Shown here one piece after another: positions 38,401-47,045 of a stretch of 64,000 nt of DNA. Below the pieces are notes generated by a model that ran no database searches, was not told where the DNA came from, and saw only the letters and a list, made by a program, of their open reading frames with translations. The DNA lies in the NCBI RefSeq assembly GCF_011082725.1, contig NZ_CP049715.1, positions 1,054,001 to 1,118,000 on the forward strand. Direction: 5' to 3'. The stretch comes from Apibacter sp. B3706 (lineage in GTDB: Bacteria > Bacteroidota > Bacteroidia > Flavobacteriales > Weeksellaceae). The position numbers were made by a program, and so were the translations under genes. How positions within the stretch are numbered: position 1 is the first letter of the stretch; the number at the start of each line of letters is the position of its first letter.

Positions 38401-40890
38401 ATCCGCTGTATAAGAAGGTTTTAACTCTATTTCTTTATAGGATTCATTGTTAGTATATGTTAATTCTTCTATATTCTTATCTGAATTTAGAACTGCCACT
38501 AAGTTAAAAGCACCTGCCCGATCCGGTAATTGAATTGTATGTTTAAAATCTATACTTTTACCGGGATTGATTTCATTTTCAATTACCGCCTCATCAAAAG
38601 GTTTTAAATCTTTTATCGATGTATTTGTTGATAAATAGTATTCTATTTTCATTCCTTTAGGAAGCACAGAAAATCCTTGATTTTTAATTTCGATTGATAT
38701 CTCTGTAACTTGCCCTCCCTCTACTGTTTCCGGGGCAATAATTGAATTTATAATTGCATCAGGCTTATTTTGATCGGTAACTAATATCCAACCGAACCCG
38801 GAATTATAATCCTGCGCTTCTGCCTGTATCCTAATCGTTTGATCTCCTTTAATCGTTGGGTCAATTAATGTATTAATTGTTACTTCAACAGATTGTTTTC
38901 CTGAGGGTATCTCAACCGTTTGTGGAATTTCCAAAATTGTTGGCGAATCAGATGAAAGTTTTACTAAAAGTGATTTAGTAAGATCTTCATTTCTTACCGT
39001 ATTTCGAGATATAATAATTTTTGCTGCTTTTTTAATTCCTGCTTTTACTGTAGATGGATTTGCTTTAACTAGTAAGGATAAGCCATCATTATCTAAAATT
39101 GTTACTTTACTTTTATATTCTGTCCCCGATATTCCACTAGATGCACCACTACATCCACAACCTGGAATATATAGGGATGCAGTAACGGTAACTACTCTGG
39201 TGCTGTCAACTATAGAATTATCTACTACTCCTATTGAAAATTTCTTTTGAGTTTGTCCGGGTGTAAAAACTAGTTTTGAAGGAATAAGTAAAGCATCCGC
39301 TATATCCGTTTTTAACAGAAGGGTAGCATTACTTTCCGTATTATCTAACCTTCTAATAATTGCTGTAGTTGCGTAAGTCCCATCTCCCTCAGAAATTGTT
39401 GTAGGAGATATGATAAATTCAAAGGAAGGGATGTTAGCTTTATTTAATTTTATGTTAATACTCTCCTGTTTATAGCCGACAGCGCGCGCGGTGATTTTCG
39501 CTGAAAGTTCGGCTTCTGGAACTTTGGTTTCAATTGCTTCAACATCAAATGAAACTTCTTTCATTCCTGCTTTTATCAACAGTTCATCCGGGATTTTTAA
39601 TCGTTTATTGTAATCTGTTTCTAAATTAACTTTAATATCAGTAGAAGGAACTTGCATAAAATGCAAGGTAATTTTACTTTTATCTCCCGGATTTAAATTA
39701 TTAGAAGAAGCAGTTATATTAAATGATGGTATTTCATCATCTATAATTGTTATATCAAAAAAAGTCTCTTTATAATCATTCCCTGAAAATGTAATCCTTA
39801 CTGTTCTATCACCGTCAATATTCGTATTATCTATGGGTTTCGCATAAATAACTGCTGTAGATGCCCCATTTTTAATGGTAATGGATTCCGGAAGTGCAAA
39901 CTGATTTTTTATAGAACTTTGAATAGTAAAAGTTTGATCTTTTGATATATCTCCGCTTCGGTTTAACACTATTTTAATTTTATCTTCAGAATTTTCAAGA
40001 ATTTTATTTTTATCAATTTCAATAAATAATACTTTATTTAAAAATATTGAATTAGCAGAAAGTGCTTTATTGTTATCTTTATCCGAATCAGGCTCTTTCA
40101 CAGATGATTCAGCAATAATATTTACTTCTAATTTACAATTTCCATCAAACCCGATAATTTTAGGTAATTTAAATTCTCCTTGCCTTATAATATTATCATT
40201 TTGATTTAAATCATTTTTATAAAAAATTGAACCTAATAAATATTTTTGATCGTTTATCTCTGAAACAAGATACACTTGTTCTGTCCAACCTCCTACGGCA
40301 ATTTTTTTTCCTAAATTTTTAACTTTCCACGAAGCTGTAAGTTTTTTATCGGGTACAGCTTCTGACCCTAAAGTTGTAACTTCAGAAACTTCTAAATCGG
40401 GAGAAAAATCTTTTTTAATTAGCAATTTTCCTCCTTGATGGTTAGAACCTACATCCTGAATTTTAGTTGAACTTACTATAACATTTTTTAATAAAATATC
40501 AAAAGATTGTCCATCTTTATAAGTAATTGGTATTTCAATAGGAATTTCAATAAGAGTTCCTCTATTTCCTTTAAAGACTTTATTAGTATAGGAAAATACC
40601 ATGAAATGATAATTCCCATCTTTATCCAAATTAGTAAATAGTACATGATCTTCTCCTTTACGATCTTGCTTCAAAATACTTTCTTTATCATATACGATTA
40701 AACCTTTTGGAACTACTAATGTAAATTCTACACCAATAATAGGATCACTATTAGTTAAATCTATATTTATTTTCGTTTTTTCACCTATACTTGCTGATAC
40801 ACTCGGAATTTGTAAACTATTCTGAGCAGATAACATAGTTATGCATAATGTAAAAACGATTTTAAATAGCGTTTTTATTTTCATAATCAT
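32410..40890 (-). CDS. Giant secreted protein: cohesin-like module, Calx-beta/CARDB/Ig-type repeats, T9SS sorting domain
   Basis: A 2826-residue exported protein. Signal peptide 1-22 (ends MLSA-QN). Residues about 24-155 (IPSVSASIGEKTKINIDLTN, then VEFTLVVPKGL) look like a cohesin fold. CARDB-like domains appear near 165-275 and 715-830, and Calx-beta-like units near 295-390, 480-600 and 605-715. A carboxypeptidase-regulatory-like domain lies about 1190-1265. A Cys-containing, partly hydrophobic and then helical insert occupies about 1330-1670. Ig-like units follow, many beginning with P-x-V. The C-terminal ~80 residues (VPNKGIFTLL, YDLSGRKIY, GVYYLILHNSKEAYKLKFTVE type) are a T9SS type A sorting domain, implying transport to the cell surface. 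It lies 8 bases behind the 2048-residue gene (same operon). M3 at 40884 is an equally good start. Confidence 0.8.
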   Translation of the reverse strand: MIMKIKTLFKIVFTLCITMLSAQNSLQIPSVSASIGEKTKINIDLTNSDPIIGVEFTLVVPKGLIVYDKESILKQDRKGEDHVLFTNLDKDGNYHFMVFSYTNKVFKGNRGTLIEIPIEIPITYKDGQSFDILLKNVIVSSTKIQDVGSNHQGGKLLIKKDFSPDLEVSEVTTLGSEAVPDKKLTASWKVKNLGKKIAVGGWTEQVYLVSEINDQKYLLGSIFYKNDLNQNDNIIRQGEFKLPKIIGFDGNCKLEVNIIAESSVKEPDSDKDNNKALSANSIFLNKVLFIEIDKNKILENSEDKIKIVLNRSGDISKDQTFTIQSSIKNQFALPESITIKNGASTAVIYAKPIDNTNIDGDRTVRITFSGNDYKETFFDITIIDDEIPSFNITASSNNLNPGDKSKITLHFMQVPSTDIKVNLETDYNKRLKIPDELLIKAGMKEVSFDVEAIETKVPEAELSAKITARAVGYKQESINIKLNKANIPSFEFIISPTTISEGDGTYATTAIIRRLDNTESNATLLLKTDIADALLIPSKLVFTPGQTQKKFSIGVVDNSIVDSTRVVTVTASLYIPGCGCSGASSGISGTEYKSKVTILDNDGLSLLVKANPSTVKAGIKKAAKIIISRNTVRNEDLTKSLLVKLSSDSPTILEIPQTVEIPSGKQSVEVTINTLIDPTIKGDQTIRIQAEAQDYNSGFGWILVTDQNKPDAIINSIIAPETVEGGQVTEISIEIKNQGFSVLPKGMKIEYYLSTNTSIKDLKPFDEAVIENEINPGKSIDFKHTIQLPDRAGAFNLVAVLNSDKNIEELTYTNNESYKEIELKPSYTADIQVDRKVYKPGEIITMKGSAKYINGSLAANKPVEISINNGGFVRSFTITTNATGNFAYDFAPLQGENGFYEIAAGYPGIKVKAQDDFNLLGVEWVNKPSDYLKWEVTEGQRLEGEFKLKNNTRTTLTNIQVKLPTAADFKLETKSLNLNAGEEGVLKYTLIPNAASSVRKYYEIRAEFISDEGAKTPFTSWYYCHTEKAKLIVDPVTINTSMVKGKSRLYEVKVVNIGSTEAKNIKIDVPKLEWLKLKSPEKIDKLEASDTLKIVLELKPTDKQQINVPLKGSIALNLSNGNGISIPFTIETVSENKGNLQIDVVDEYTYNTEKAPHVQGAKVIVRHPYTGVIVAQGTTDSTGIFSAENLPEGWYSVLVSANKHDSYQNNFEIEPGKTNRKSVFLSYQAVSYEWNVKPTEIEDQYEMDLDVTFETNVPMPVITMNIGNPILDLEDGQSRMDHIMLTNHGLIKAQKISIGIGEVDDYIITPLNTYIEYLNAKSSITIPVLIIKKNNTNQSELLKSKKSCRAVPFGTYYYECDADGNWKRMEGKPYIKKICDDNNNNELNSSEDSNNDFLGPNIDNQINPNSILNIIKVNTHTIDCRKCSAEGISIILNCAGAIIGTFGPIGATISVALGAADAIMLATVTGERPNSRATKLYVGTQMATISSHAKPSTLTNNFSSIMGVISCANSISSWLEDECYKSFLRKKIYAKNLIDIGNNKTLIYIDKYIKAMEYYNEMVNLLFGYDSWMNEEIENVKNLINLMHENSDNGYFTEDKIIYISNEFNGSIVSKDEVITYLKKWNKSMDSYIKNEVNEGYIDFNKFYDISLKLDSLEKYAISEGFKPSEINIAKDNNTNNNSALVSMMEAVMESLTNFAEKHSDEENKTSVCATITVRFSQKMTMTREAFEGTLNINNSSSKEIKDINLNLVITDENNKDVTHLFQINKDEFLNGSGIVGANSNGIGTVIYIPTKEAAPTVSKSYSFGGTLSYLDPETGEKVSAKLFPVTLQVNPSPDLVLHYFMQRDIIGDDPLTEKVEPMVPAEMSLLIKNEGYGTAKNVQVQSMQPEIIENRKGLLIDFEMIGSRMNNQPKQLGLLNIDFGSIAPQKAMVGQWWFTSTLLGHFVKYDIKVKHLNSYGNKDLSLIKEYHIHELIKSVKAYGKGQDDISDFLVNDIPDLNDTPDMIYYSNGESEEVSQVSAAKVTNEISPSQVTTQLSITPSFIGWNYGNITDPGKDLYKLIKVIRNSDNLELPIENFWQTFVTLRDGKDPKYENKLHFVDKVERTTTYTLYYTPIDTNVPKVVSFANIPEQTTTQPVEYVEVHFNKPIQKQTFSYKNLRLIHQGAEIKLSQDNVKIGITNDSVFVVDLKALTRSSGYYELTVQCAGIKDLKGNEGTEGKSVSWTQVIGELGIMQFTSDQLNSQPLNSIEIIFNKKIASKQFNKEKISLNGKPLENITITNVAGGIKYTISGLNEYNVENGNYELEVNLPEMVAEDGSKGLIVQKFSWKVDKNLPEVDQFELQYQGAVHAQNVTDVLITLNKPITSEFLPEWVQLIKGSENQKALITVTKQDEIHYLISGLGNYTQSEGSYKLLVNQEGFIDEFGNYGTGSVNKNWTVRFEKPLSVINMHLTPDRGISSTDNITSGDDVMLQMETVEDHRKVIIYMGTISDETIIQEIVQDNKGLIELPIGNIKGKNKFIAIVYDSYGNASSPVVLDTYIDGNELSANFLQITKRTVSCSEIEHIKLNFTEDIVKSDLNVDALVIESAGIKISGKDLIINSISDREFEISNLESLKNNGDISLGVNLNYLHKKISGLQGNGIVSIQLGEIQYFESEISGSETSSVNAVENYVAASDMNSYKWTVTGGEIVNENKNVLSVKWKEKGDQTITLEYQTPTFCNKSTSIKVKVDNSLSIDEIEITDTKTLKLVPVPNKGIFTLLMKGKEGNFNLSIYDLSGRKIYSEEKIKVTDNFKKLINISPIQSGVYYLILHNSKEAYKLKFTVE

Positions 40891-40898
40891 TATTTTTA

Positions 40899-43800
40899 TT
40901 AATCGGTTACTAAGATTTTTCTTTTATATGTTTTCTTATAATTTCTAAATTTTTGTTCTAAAAAATAGATATATACACCTGGCGTGAGGTTGCTTTTGAA
41001 TAAAGTATACTTACAATTTCCTTGATTTACCGGCAAATTTTTTACAACCTTTACTACCCTTCCTTGAAGATCATATAAAGTTAAATGAACATCTAATGCA
41101 TTATCCGGAAGATAATACTTTATAAAAGTTTTCTCTGAAAAAGGATTAGGTGTATTAGTTACTTTATTCGATAAATCATTAGCTTCATTAGTATCATCAA
41201 TATTTAATAATTTACCATTAATTTGGAACACAATTTCTTCGGCCTTTTCATTGGACAATAGTCCAGATACAATTTTACTACCTGAAGGAATTTGAGCTAT
41301 GGGATGTTTTCCAACTTTAAGTCCATCTTTAGTGCTAAAGCATAGTATACTAATTAGTTCATGATTCTTAGAAACATGCAAAGTAAAATCTTTTGGATTT
41401 AGTAAGGATATTATATTTTCATTTAATCCACCTTTTAATCGAATATCAAAAGCTGAAACCGTTTGATCAAAATTTTCTAAATATAAAATGTTGTTTTCAA
41501 TACTTAAATTATTAGTCAAGTTTCGAGAAGTTACTTCATTTTTAATTTGAGGATTTTTTTCTAAAGTATTGCTCTGAATCTGATTTACTAATAGTAATAC
41601 ATCCAGTAAATTTATATCAGAATCCTTATTTATATCAGAAGCGGAATAATTAAAATATTTAGGATAAATAGATTGCAAATAATTTAAAATTGTTTGTATG
41701 TCAAGAACATTAACTACTCCATCCATATTTGAATCTCCGTCTTTATATGTCAAAATATAGCTTATATTACTATATTTTGTTGTGCCTGATATCTGTTTTA
41801 AGGTTAACTCTTGATTGGTTGGAATATTCCATCGTTGAATTAAGTCTACTAATTTTATACCTTTTTCTGGTATAGTTATATTCTTACTGAAATCACCAAT
41901 AGTGATCGAATAACTTTGATTAATAAATTTTTGTGATTTATGATCGTATCGATTTATGCTTGTATCTTTTATCACAGTTTGATCAGATAATGGTAATTTT
42001 CCTAAATCAATAGTTTGACGATCCAAAATGACTGTTACATTTGATGGAATTATTTTTTCAATACCATTTATACGGTTAGAAGAAAGATTTATCGATTTAA
42101 GTTTAGGTAAATCTGCTATTTCTTTCGGAATTATTCCGTTTAAATTATTGTCGGAAAGATTTATTTCAATGATATGTCCTTCATTATGAATTATCCCTTT
42201 CCAAGATTGTATATGTAGATTATTCGATGAAATATCCCATTTTTCTTTCCATTGATTACCGTTTGTTTTTTGGTATAGCTTCACCAAAGCTCGATATTCT
42301 TCGTCAAAGACCGGAGTGGTAGATTGTCGTACAATGCCTTTATATCGGTTATGTGAACCTGACGCAGAACCGTCTGATTGCCAAATGGCTATAGAAGCAT
42401 TATCGGGTATTTCTGATATATTTATATCTGAGAAAATGACCAAACTGTCTTTAGCTGTACTTTTGGATATATTTAAATTATTAGCCTGTAAGTAAAATGT
42501 ATTTTTAGCTTTGAAATCAGAATTTTTAGTATCGTATAAATTAATTTTATTTAGTTTAACGATAATTTTATCATCTTTTAATTCTAAATATTCATCTTTG
42601 CTGCTCTCTTGATTTCGTATATCTGCATTGTTAAAAGTTAATGGATGATCGATATCGGTAAAAGAATTATTCGATAAATCAAGCTCATTTATTTCTTTTA
42701 ATTCATTTAACACTTGAGAATGAATAGTCCCGGAAAAATTATTATTAGATAAAATCAATTTTTTTAGTTCTTTTGATTCTGACAATGAGGCAGGAATGTT
42801 TCCGGATATTTTATTACTTAAAACATTTAAAATCTTTAATTTTTTTAAATTACCTAATGATATGGGTAATTCTCCTTCGATTTCGTTTGAGTTTAAATTT
42901 AGAACTTCAAGAGATTTCAATCCTGAAATTTCCTCAGGAATAGTTCCCTTCAATAAATTATTCGGTAAAGAAATGGATATTATATGTCCATCTTTAATTC
43001 CTACACCATACCAATTTTCTAAATGAAGATTATTTTTCGACACATCCCATTTATTTTTCCATAGAAATCCTAATGTAGAAGAATGAAACTTTTTTAAAAT
43101 TTCAAATTCAGTAGCTTCCACCTGTCTACCGAAAGTTAATTTATCATAATATATGTTTGTGCCTTGTGCATATCCTTCCGTTTGTTCAATTCTTACCTTA
43201 TCTCCATATTTTACTCCCCACGAAGCTATATCCTTAAAATATAACATTCCGTTATTAGAATACGTTGATCCCTTTCTTACATTATTAATATATATATTAA
43301 AAATATATTTTCCATTAAGGTTTGAAGATCCGTTGTTTATGGAGAAAACACAAATTTGCGGAAGTTTGATAATCAATTCATTAGTGCCCGTTTCTAATTC
43401 TGAAATTTTAATAGTTTGATTTTTAAAATTTATATTTGAAATTGCCCAATGATTTTGAATTAATGATTTTGGTAGGTCATGTATTTGATTTCCATCTAAT
43501 TCTAATCTTATTAATTTTTCCATATTTCCTATAGTGGAATGTAATTGACTTATATCATTCTTACTTATAATCAACGTTTTTAATTTCCCCATTTCTCCCC
43601 AACTTTCAGGTAAAACTCCTTGTATTTTACATCTTGATAAATTTAAATATTCTAAATTCTTTAATTTCGATAGTACTTCCAAATTTGAATTGCTTATATC
43701 TATAGCATCTAAGTAATAGGAATTAAAATTTAAAATTTTTATGTATTCAAGGTTTATAATACTTTCCGGTAGTTTACCTTTTACATTATAAAAATAATAT

Positions 43801-46800
43801 AAACTAAGTCCGGTGACATGTCCATTTTCTACTGTTACTCCACTCCATGGTATCTCATGTAAATTATTCTCCGTAATATCCCATTTTTTCCAACTAGAAT
43901 AATATCCTTTCCAGTTCGCTCCATTAAGCTGGTTATAAATATCTACTAAGGCTTGGTATTCTTTTTCAGGTACTTTCGGTAATTCTATATTTACTTGAGA
44001 AAATCGTAGATAATTGTCTCCCATGTAGGTATTATTTTGTGTATACGTATCTTGATATAAATATAGATCATCTCCTTTTTTAATAGTGGATATTAAATTA
44101 TTAGGGATCGTAACCACCCCTTTTTCTGATATTGGTAAATTCCCTCTTACTTTTTCTCCTCTTAAATAGAGTTTCATAGACGGTTTTTGACTGAAATCAT
44201 TTTTGGCTCTGTCATATAAAAATAGTTGGGGTAAATTTATTTCTACATCTTCCCCTTTATATGTGAATAAAGGTAAAGTAATGGTTTGCTTTCTTAAATT
44301 GTAATCCGTTATGCTATAAGGTAAAAAACCCTCTATGGATGAAATTTGATTACTATAAAATTTTACTGTCTTTAAGCTTTTGATCTCTTCAAGTTCTTTG
44401 GGTACTTTTTTGAAATTATTATATGAAAGATCTAAATATTCCAAATTACATTTAGAAATTGACGGAGGTAATTCTTGTATTTGATTTCCATCTAATTCTA
44501 ATCTTATTAATTTTTCCATATTTCCTATGGTGGAATGTAATTGATTTATTGAATTATATCTTACTTCTAAATGCTTTAATTTCTTTAATTCTCCCCAACT
44601 CTCCGGTAATGATCCTTCTATTTTATTCCCATACAGATATAAAACTTCTAAATTCTTTAATCCTGATAAAATACTCCAATCGGTGCCTCGAAAGTCTTTT
44701 TGTATATTCTCATAAGAAGATAAATTTAATATTTTTAAGTATTCTAAATTTTTTATGCTTGACGGTAGTTTGCCTTTTACATTATAAAAATAATATAAAC
44801 TTAGTTCGGTAACATGTCCATTCTCTACCGTTATTCCATCCCATTTTACCTCATGTAAATTATTTTCCGTTATATCCCATTTTTTCCAACTAGAATAATA
44901 TCCTTTCCAGTTCGCTCCATTAAGCTGGTTATAAATATCTACTAAGGCTTGGTATTCTTTTTCAGGTACTTTCGGTAATTCTATATTTAATTGGGAAAAT
45001 CGTAGATAATTGTCTCCCATGTAGGTATTATTTTGTGTATACGTATCTTGATATAAATATAGATCATCTCCTTTTTTAATAGTGGATATTAAATTATTAG
45101 GGATCGTAACCACCCCTTTTTCTGATATTGGTAAATTCCCTCTTACTTTTTCTCCTCTTAAATAGAGTTTCATGGACGGTTTTTGACTGAAATCATTTTT
45201 GGCTCTGTCATATAAAAATAGTTGGGGTAAATTTATTTCTACATCTTCCCCTTTATATGTGAATAAAGGTAAAGTAATGGTTTGCTTTCTTAAATTGTAA
45301 TCCGTTATGCTATAAGGTAAAAAACCCTCTATGGATGAAATTTGATTACTATAAAATTTTACTGTCTTTAAGCTTTTGATCTCTTCCAGTTCTTTGGGTA
45401 CTTTTTTGAAATTATTATATGAAAGATCTAAATATTCCAAATTACATTTAGAAATTGACGGAGGTAATTCTTGTATTTGATTTCCATCTAATTCTAATCT
45501 TATTAATTTTTCCATATTTCCTATGGTGGAATGTAATTGATTTATTGAATTATATCTTACTTCTAAATGCTTTAATTTCTTTAATTCTCCCCAACTCTCC
45601 GGTAATGATCCTTCTATTTTATTCCCATACAGATATAAAACTTCTAAATTCTTTAATCCTGATAAAATACTCCAATCGGTGCCTCGAAAGTCTTTTTGTA
45701 TATAATATGAGGATAAATTTAATATTTTTAAGTATTCTAAATTTTTTATGCTTGACAGTAGTTTGCCTTTTACATTATAAAAATAATATAAACTTAGTTC
45801 GGTAACATGTCCATTCTCTACCGTTATTCCATCCCATTTTACCTCATGTAAATTATTTTCCGTTATATCCCATTTTTTCCAACTAGAATAATATCCTTTC
45901 CAGTTCGCTCCATTAAGCTGGTTATAAATATCTACTAAGGCTTGGTATTCTTTTTCAGGTACTTTCGGTAATTCTATATTTACTTGAGAAAATCGTAGAT
46001 AATTGTCTCCCATGTAGGTATTATTTTGTGTATACGTATCTTGATATAAATATAGATCATCTCCTTTTTTAATAGTGGATATTAAATTATTAGGGATCGT
46101 AACCACCCCTTTTTCTGATATTGGTAAATTCCCTCTTACTTTTTCTCCTCTTAAATAGAGTTTCATGGACGGTTTTTGACTGAAATCATTTTTGGCTCTG
46201 TTATATAAAAATAGTTGGGGTAAGCTTATTTCTATATCTTCTCCTTTATATGTGATTAGAGGTAAAGTAATGGTTTGTTGACTTAAATTGTAATTCGTTA
46301 TGCTATAAGGTAAAAATCCCTCTATGGATGAAATTTGATTACTATAAAATTTTACTGTCTTTAAGCTTTTGATCTCTTCCAGTTCTTTCGGTACTTTTTT
46401 GAAATTATTATATGAAAGATCTAAATATTCCAACTTACATTTAGAAATTGATGGGGGTAATTCTTGTATTTGATTTCCATCTAATTCTAATCTTATTAAA
46501 TTTTCCATATTTCCTATGGTGGAATGTAATTGATTTATTGAGTTATACCTTACTTCTAAATGCTTTAATTTCTTTAATTCTCCCCAACTCTCCGGTAATG
46601 ATCCTTTTATTTTATTCCCATACAGATATAAAACTTCTAAATTTTTTAATCCGGATAATACATTCCAATCGGTCCCTTGAAAGTCTTTTTGTATATAATA
46701 TGAGGATAAATTTAATATTTTTAAGTATTCTAAATTTTTTATGCTTGTCGGTAGTTTGCCTTTTACATCATAAAAATAATAGAGGCTTAACTCTGTTATA

Positions 46801-47045
46801 TGACCATTTTCTACTGTTACTCCATCCCATTTTATTTCATGTAAATTATTTTCCGTTATATCCCATTTTTTCCATGAATTGGATCCACTCCAATTCGAAC
46901 CGTTCAATTGGTTGTAAATATCTACCAAGGCTTGGTATTCTTTTTCAGGTATTTGATTGCTAGAAGAGTTATAATTAAAAGTTTGTGATATACTATTGTT
47001 TTGAAAAATTAGATAACAAATAATAAATTGTAAAAAGTGTTTCAT
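40899..47045 (-). CDS. Giant leucine-rich-repeat surface protein with dockerin and T9SS sorting domain
   Basis: A 2048-residue exported protein with signal peptide 1-20. Six LRR blocks share the opening W-KKWDITENNLHE-W-G-V: four start at 32, 362, 693 and 1025 (three nearly identical full units of about 331 residues and one diverged), and two degenerate ones lie near 1312 and 1580. Residues about 1768-1823 are a paired type I dockerin: DGDSNMDGVVNVLD and SDINKDSDINLLD, each a calcium-binding F-hand with its following helix. A short beta domain (about 1840-1945) and a T9SS sorting domain (about 1960-2048; TPNPFSEKTFIKYYLP, YDLQGRVVK, PGVYIYFL) complete it. It heads an operon with the cohesin-like giant. 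The role is probably adhesion or complex assembly on the surface. Confidence 0.85.
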   Translation of the reverse strand: MKHFLQFIICYLIFQNNSISQTFNYNSSSNQIPEKEYQALVDIYNQLNGSNWSGSNSWKKWDITENNLHEIKWDGVTVENGHITELSLYYFYDVKGKLPTSIKNLEYLKILNLSSYYIQKDFQGTDWNVLSGLKNLEVLYLYGNKIKGSLPESWGELKKLKHLEVRYNSINQLHSTIGNMENLIRLELDGNQIQELPPSISKCKLEYLDLSYNNFKKVPKELEEIKSLKTVKFYSNQISSIEGFLPYSITNYNLSQQTITLPLITYKGEDIEISLPQLFLYNRAKNDFSQKPSMKLYLRGEKVRGNLPISEKGVVTIPNNLISTIKKGDDLYLYQDTYTQNNTYMGDNYLRFSQVNIELPKVPEKEYQALVDIYNQLNGANWKGYYSSWKKWDITENNLHEVKWDGITVENGHVTELSLYYFYNVKGKLLSSIKNLEYLKILNLSSYYIQKDFRGTDWSILSGLKNLEVLYLYGNKIEGSLPESWGELKKLKHLEVRYNSINQLHSTIGNMEKLIRLELDGNQIQELPPSISKCNLEYLDLSYNNFKKVPKELEEIKSLKTVKFYSNQISSIEGFLPYSITDYNLRKQTITLPLFTYKGEDVEINLPQLFLYDRAKNDFSQKPSMKLYLRGEKVRGNLPISEKGVVTIPNNLISTIKKGDDLYLYQDTYTQNNTYMGDNYLRFSQLNIELPKVPEKEYQALVDIYNQLNGANWKGYYSSWKKWDITENNLHEVKWDGITVENGHVTELSLYYFYNVKGKLPSSIKNLEYLKILNLSSYENIQKDFRGTDWSILSGLKNLEVLYLYGNKIEGSLPESWGELKKLKHLEVRYNSINQLHSTIGNMEKLIRLELDGNQIQELPPSISKCNLEYLDLSYNNFKKVPKELEEIKSLKTVKFYSNQISSIEGFLPYSITDYNLRKQTITLPLFTYKGEDVEINLPQLFLYDRAKNDFSQKPSMKLYLRGEKVRGNLPISEKGVVTIPNNLISTIKKGDDLYLYQDTYTQNNTYMGDNYLRFSQVNIELPKVPEKEYQALVDIYNQLNGANWKGYYSSWKKWDITENNLHEIPWSGVTVENGHVTGLSLYYFYNVKGKLPESIINLEYIKILNFNSYYLDAIDISNSNLEVLSKLKNLEYLNLSRCKIQGVLPESWGEMGKLKTLIISKNDISQLHSTIGNMEKLIRLELDGNQIHDLPKSLIQNHWAISNINFKNQTIKISELETGTNELIIKLPQICVFSINNGSSNLNGKYIFNIYINNVRKGSTYSNNGMLYFKDIASWGVKYGDKVRIEQTEGYAQGTNIYYDKLTFGRQVEATEFEILKKFHSSTLGFLWKNKWDVSKNNLHLENWYGVGIKDGHIISISLPNNLLKGTIPEEISGLKSLEVLNLNSNEIEGELPISLGNLKKLKILNVLSNKISGNIPASLSESKELKKLILSNNNFSGTIHSQVLNELKEINELDLSNNSFTDIDHPLTFNNADIRNQESSKDEYLELKDDKIIVKLNKINLYDTKNSDFKAKNTFYLQANNLNISKSTAKDSLVIFSDINISEIPDNASIAIWQSDGSASGSHNRYKGIVRQSTTPVFDEEYRALVKLYQKTNGNQWKEKWDISSNNLHIQSWKGIIHNEGHIIEINLSDNNLNGIIPKEIADLPKLKSINLSSNRINGIEKIIPSNVTVILDRQTIDLGKLPLSDQTVIKDTSINRYDHKSQKFINQSYSITIGDFSKNITIPEKGIKLVDLIQRWNIPTNQELTLKQISGTTKYSNISYILTYKDGDSNMDGVVNVLDIQTILNYLQSIYPKYFNYSASDINKDSDINLLDVLLLVNQIQSNTLEKNPQIKNEVTSRNLTNNLSIENNILYLENFDQTVSAFDIRLKGGLNENIISLLNPKDFTLHVSKNHELISILCFSTKDGLKVGKHPIAQIPSGSKIVSGLLSNEKAEEIVFQINGKLLNIDDTNEANDLSNKVTNTPNPFSEKTFIKYYLPDNALDVHLTLYDLQGRVVKVVKNLPVNQGNCKYTLFKSNLTPGVYIYFLEQKFRNYKKTYKRKILVTD
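41577..41741 (-). other. Dockerin-encoding segment of the LRR gene
   Basis: Two F-hand loops, D-x-D-x-N-x-D-G-x-x-N-x-x-D and D-x-N-x-D-x-x-I-N-x-x-D, about 33 residues apart, each followed by a Leu-rich helix, as in calcium-folded type I dockerins. In the second loop an Asp replaces the usual Gly after the third Asp position. Confidence 0.8.
43974..46952 (-). repeat. Three tandem ~1-kb near-identical repeat units within the LRR gene
   Basis: Units at 46952-45963 (990 bases), 45962-44970 (993) and 44969-43974 (996), all codon-multiples. Units 2 and 3 differ by only a few bases and one inserted codon (SYYIQ versus SYENIQ). A diverged fourth unit continues to about 43110. Recent duplication or gene conversion is implied. 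The units could also vary in number between strains or be collapsed or expanded in assembly. Confidence 0.92.

Noticed and set aside
44459-46963. Three similar plus-strand open frames of 116-171 codons (44459, 45455, 46448)
   Set aside because: They are antisense shadows of the LRR repeat units; they look conserved only because the units are duplicated.
32410-47045. Prophage or conjugative element carrying the two giant genes
   Set aside because: No integrase, transposase, tRNA attachment site or flanking direct repeats were seen.
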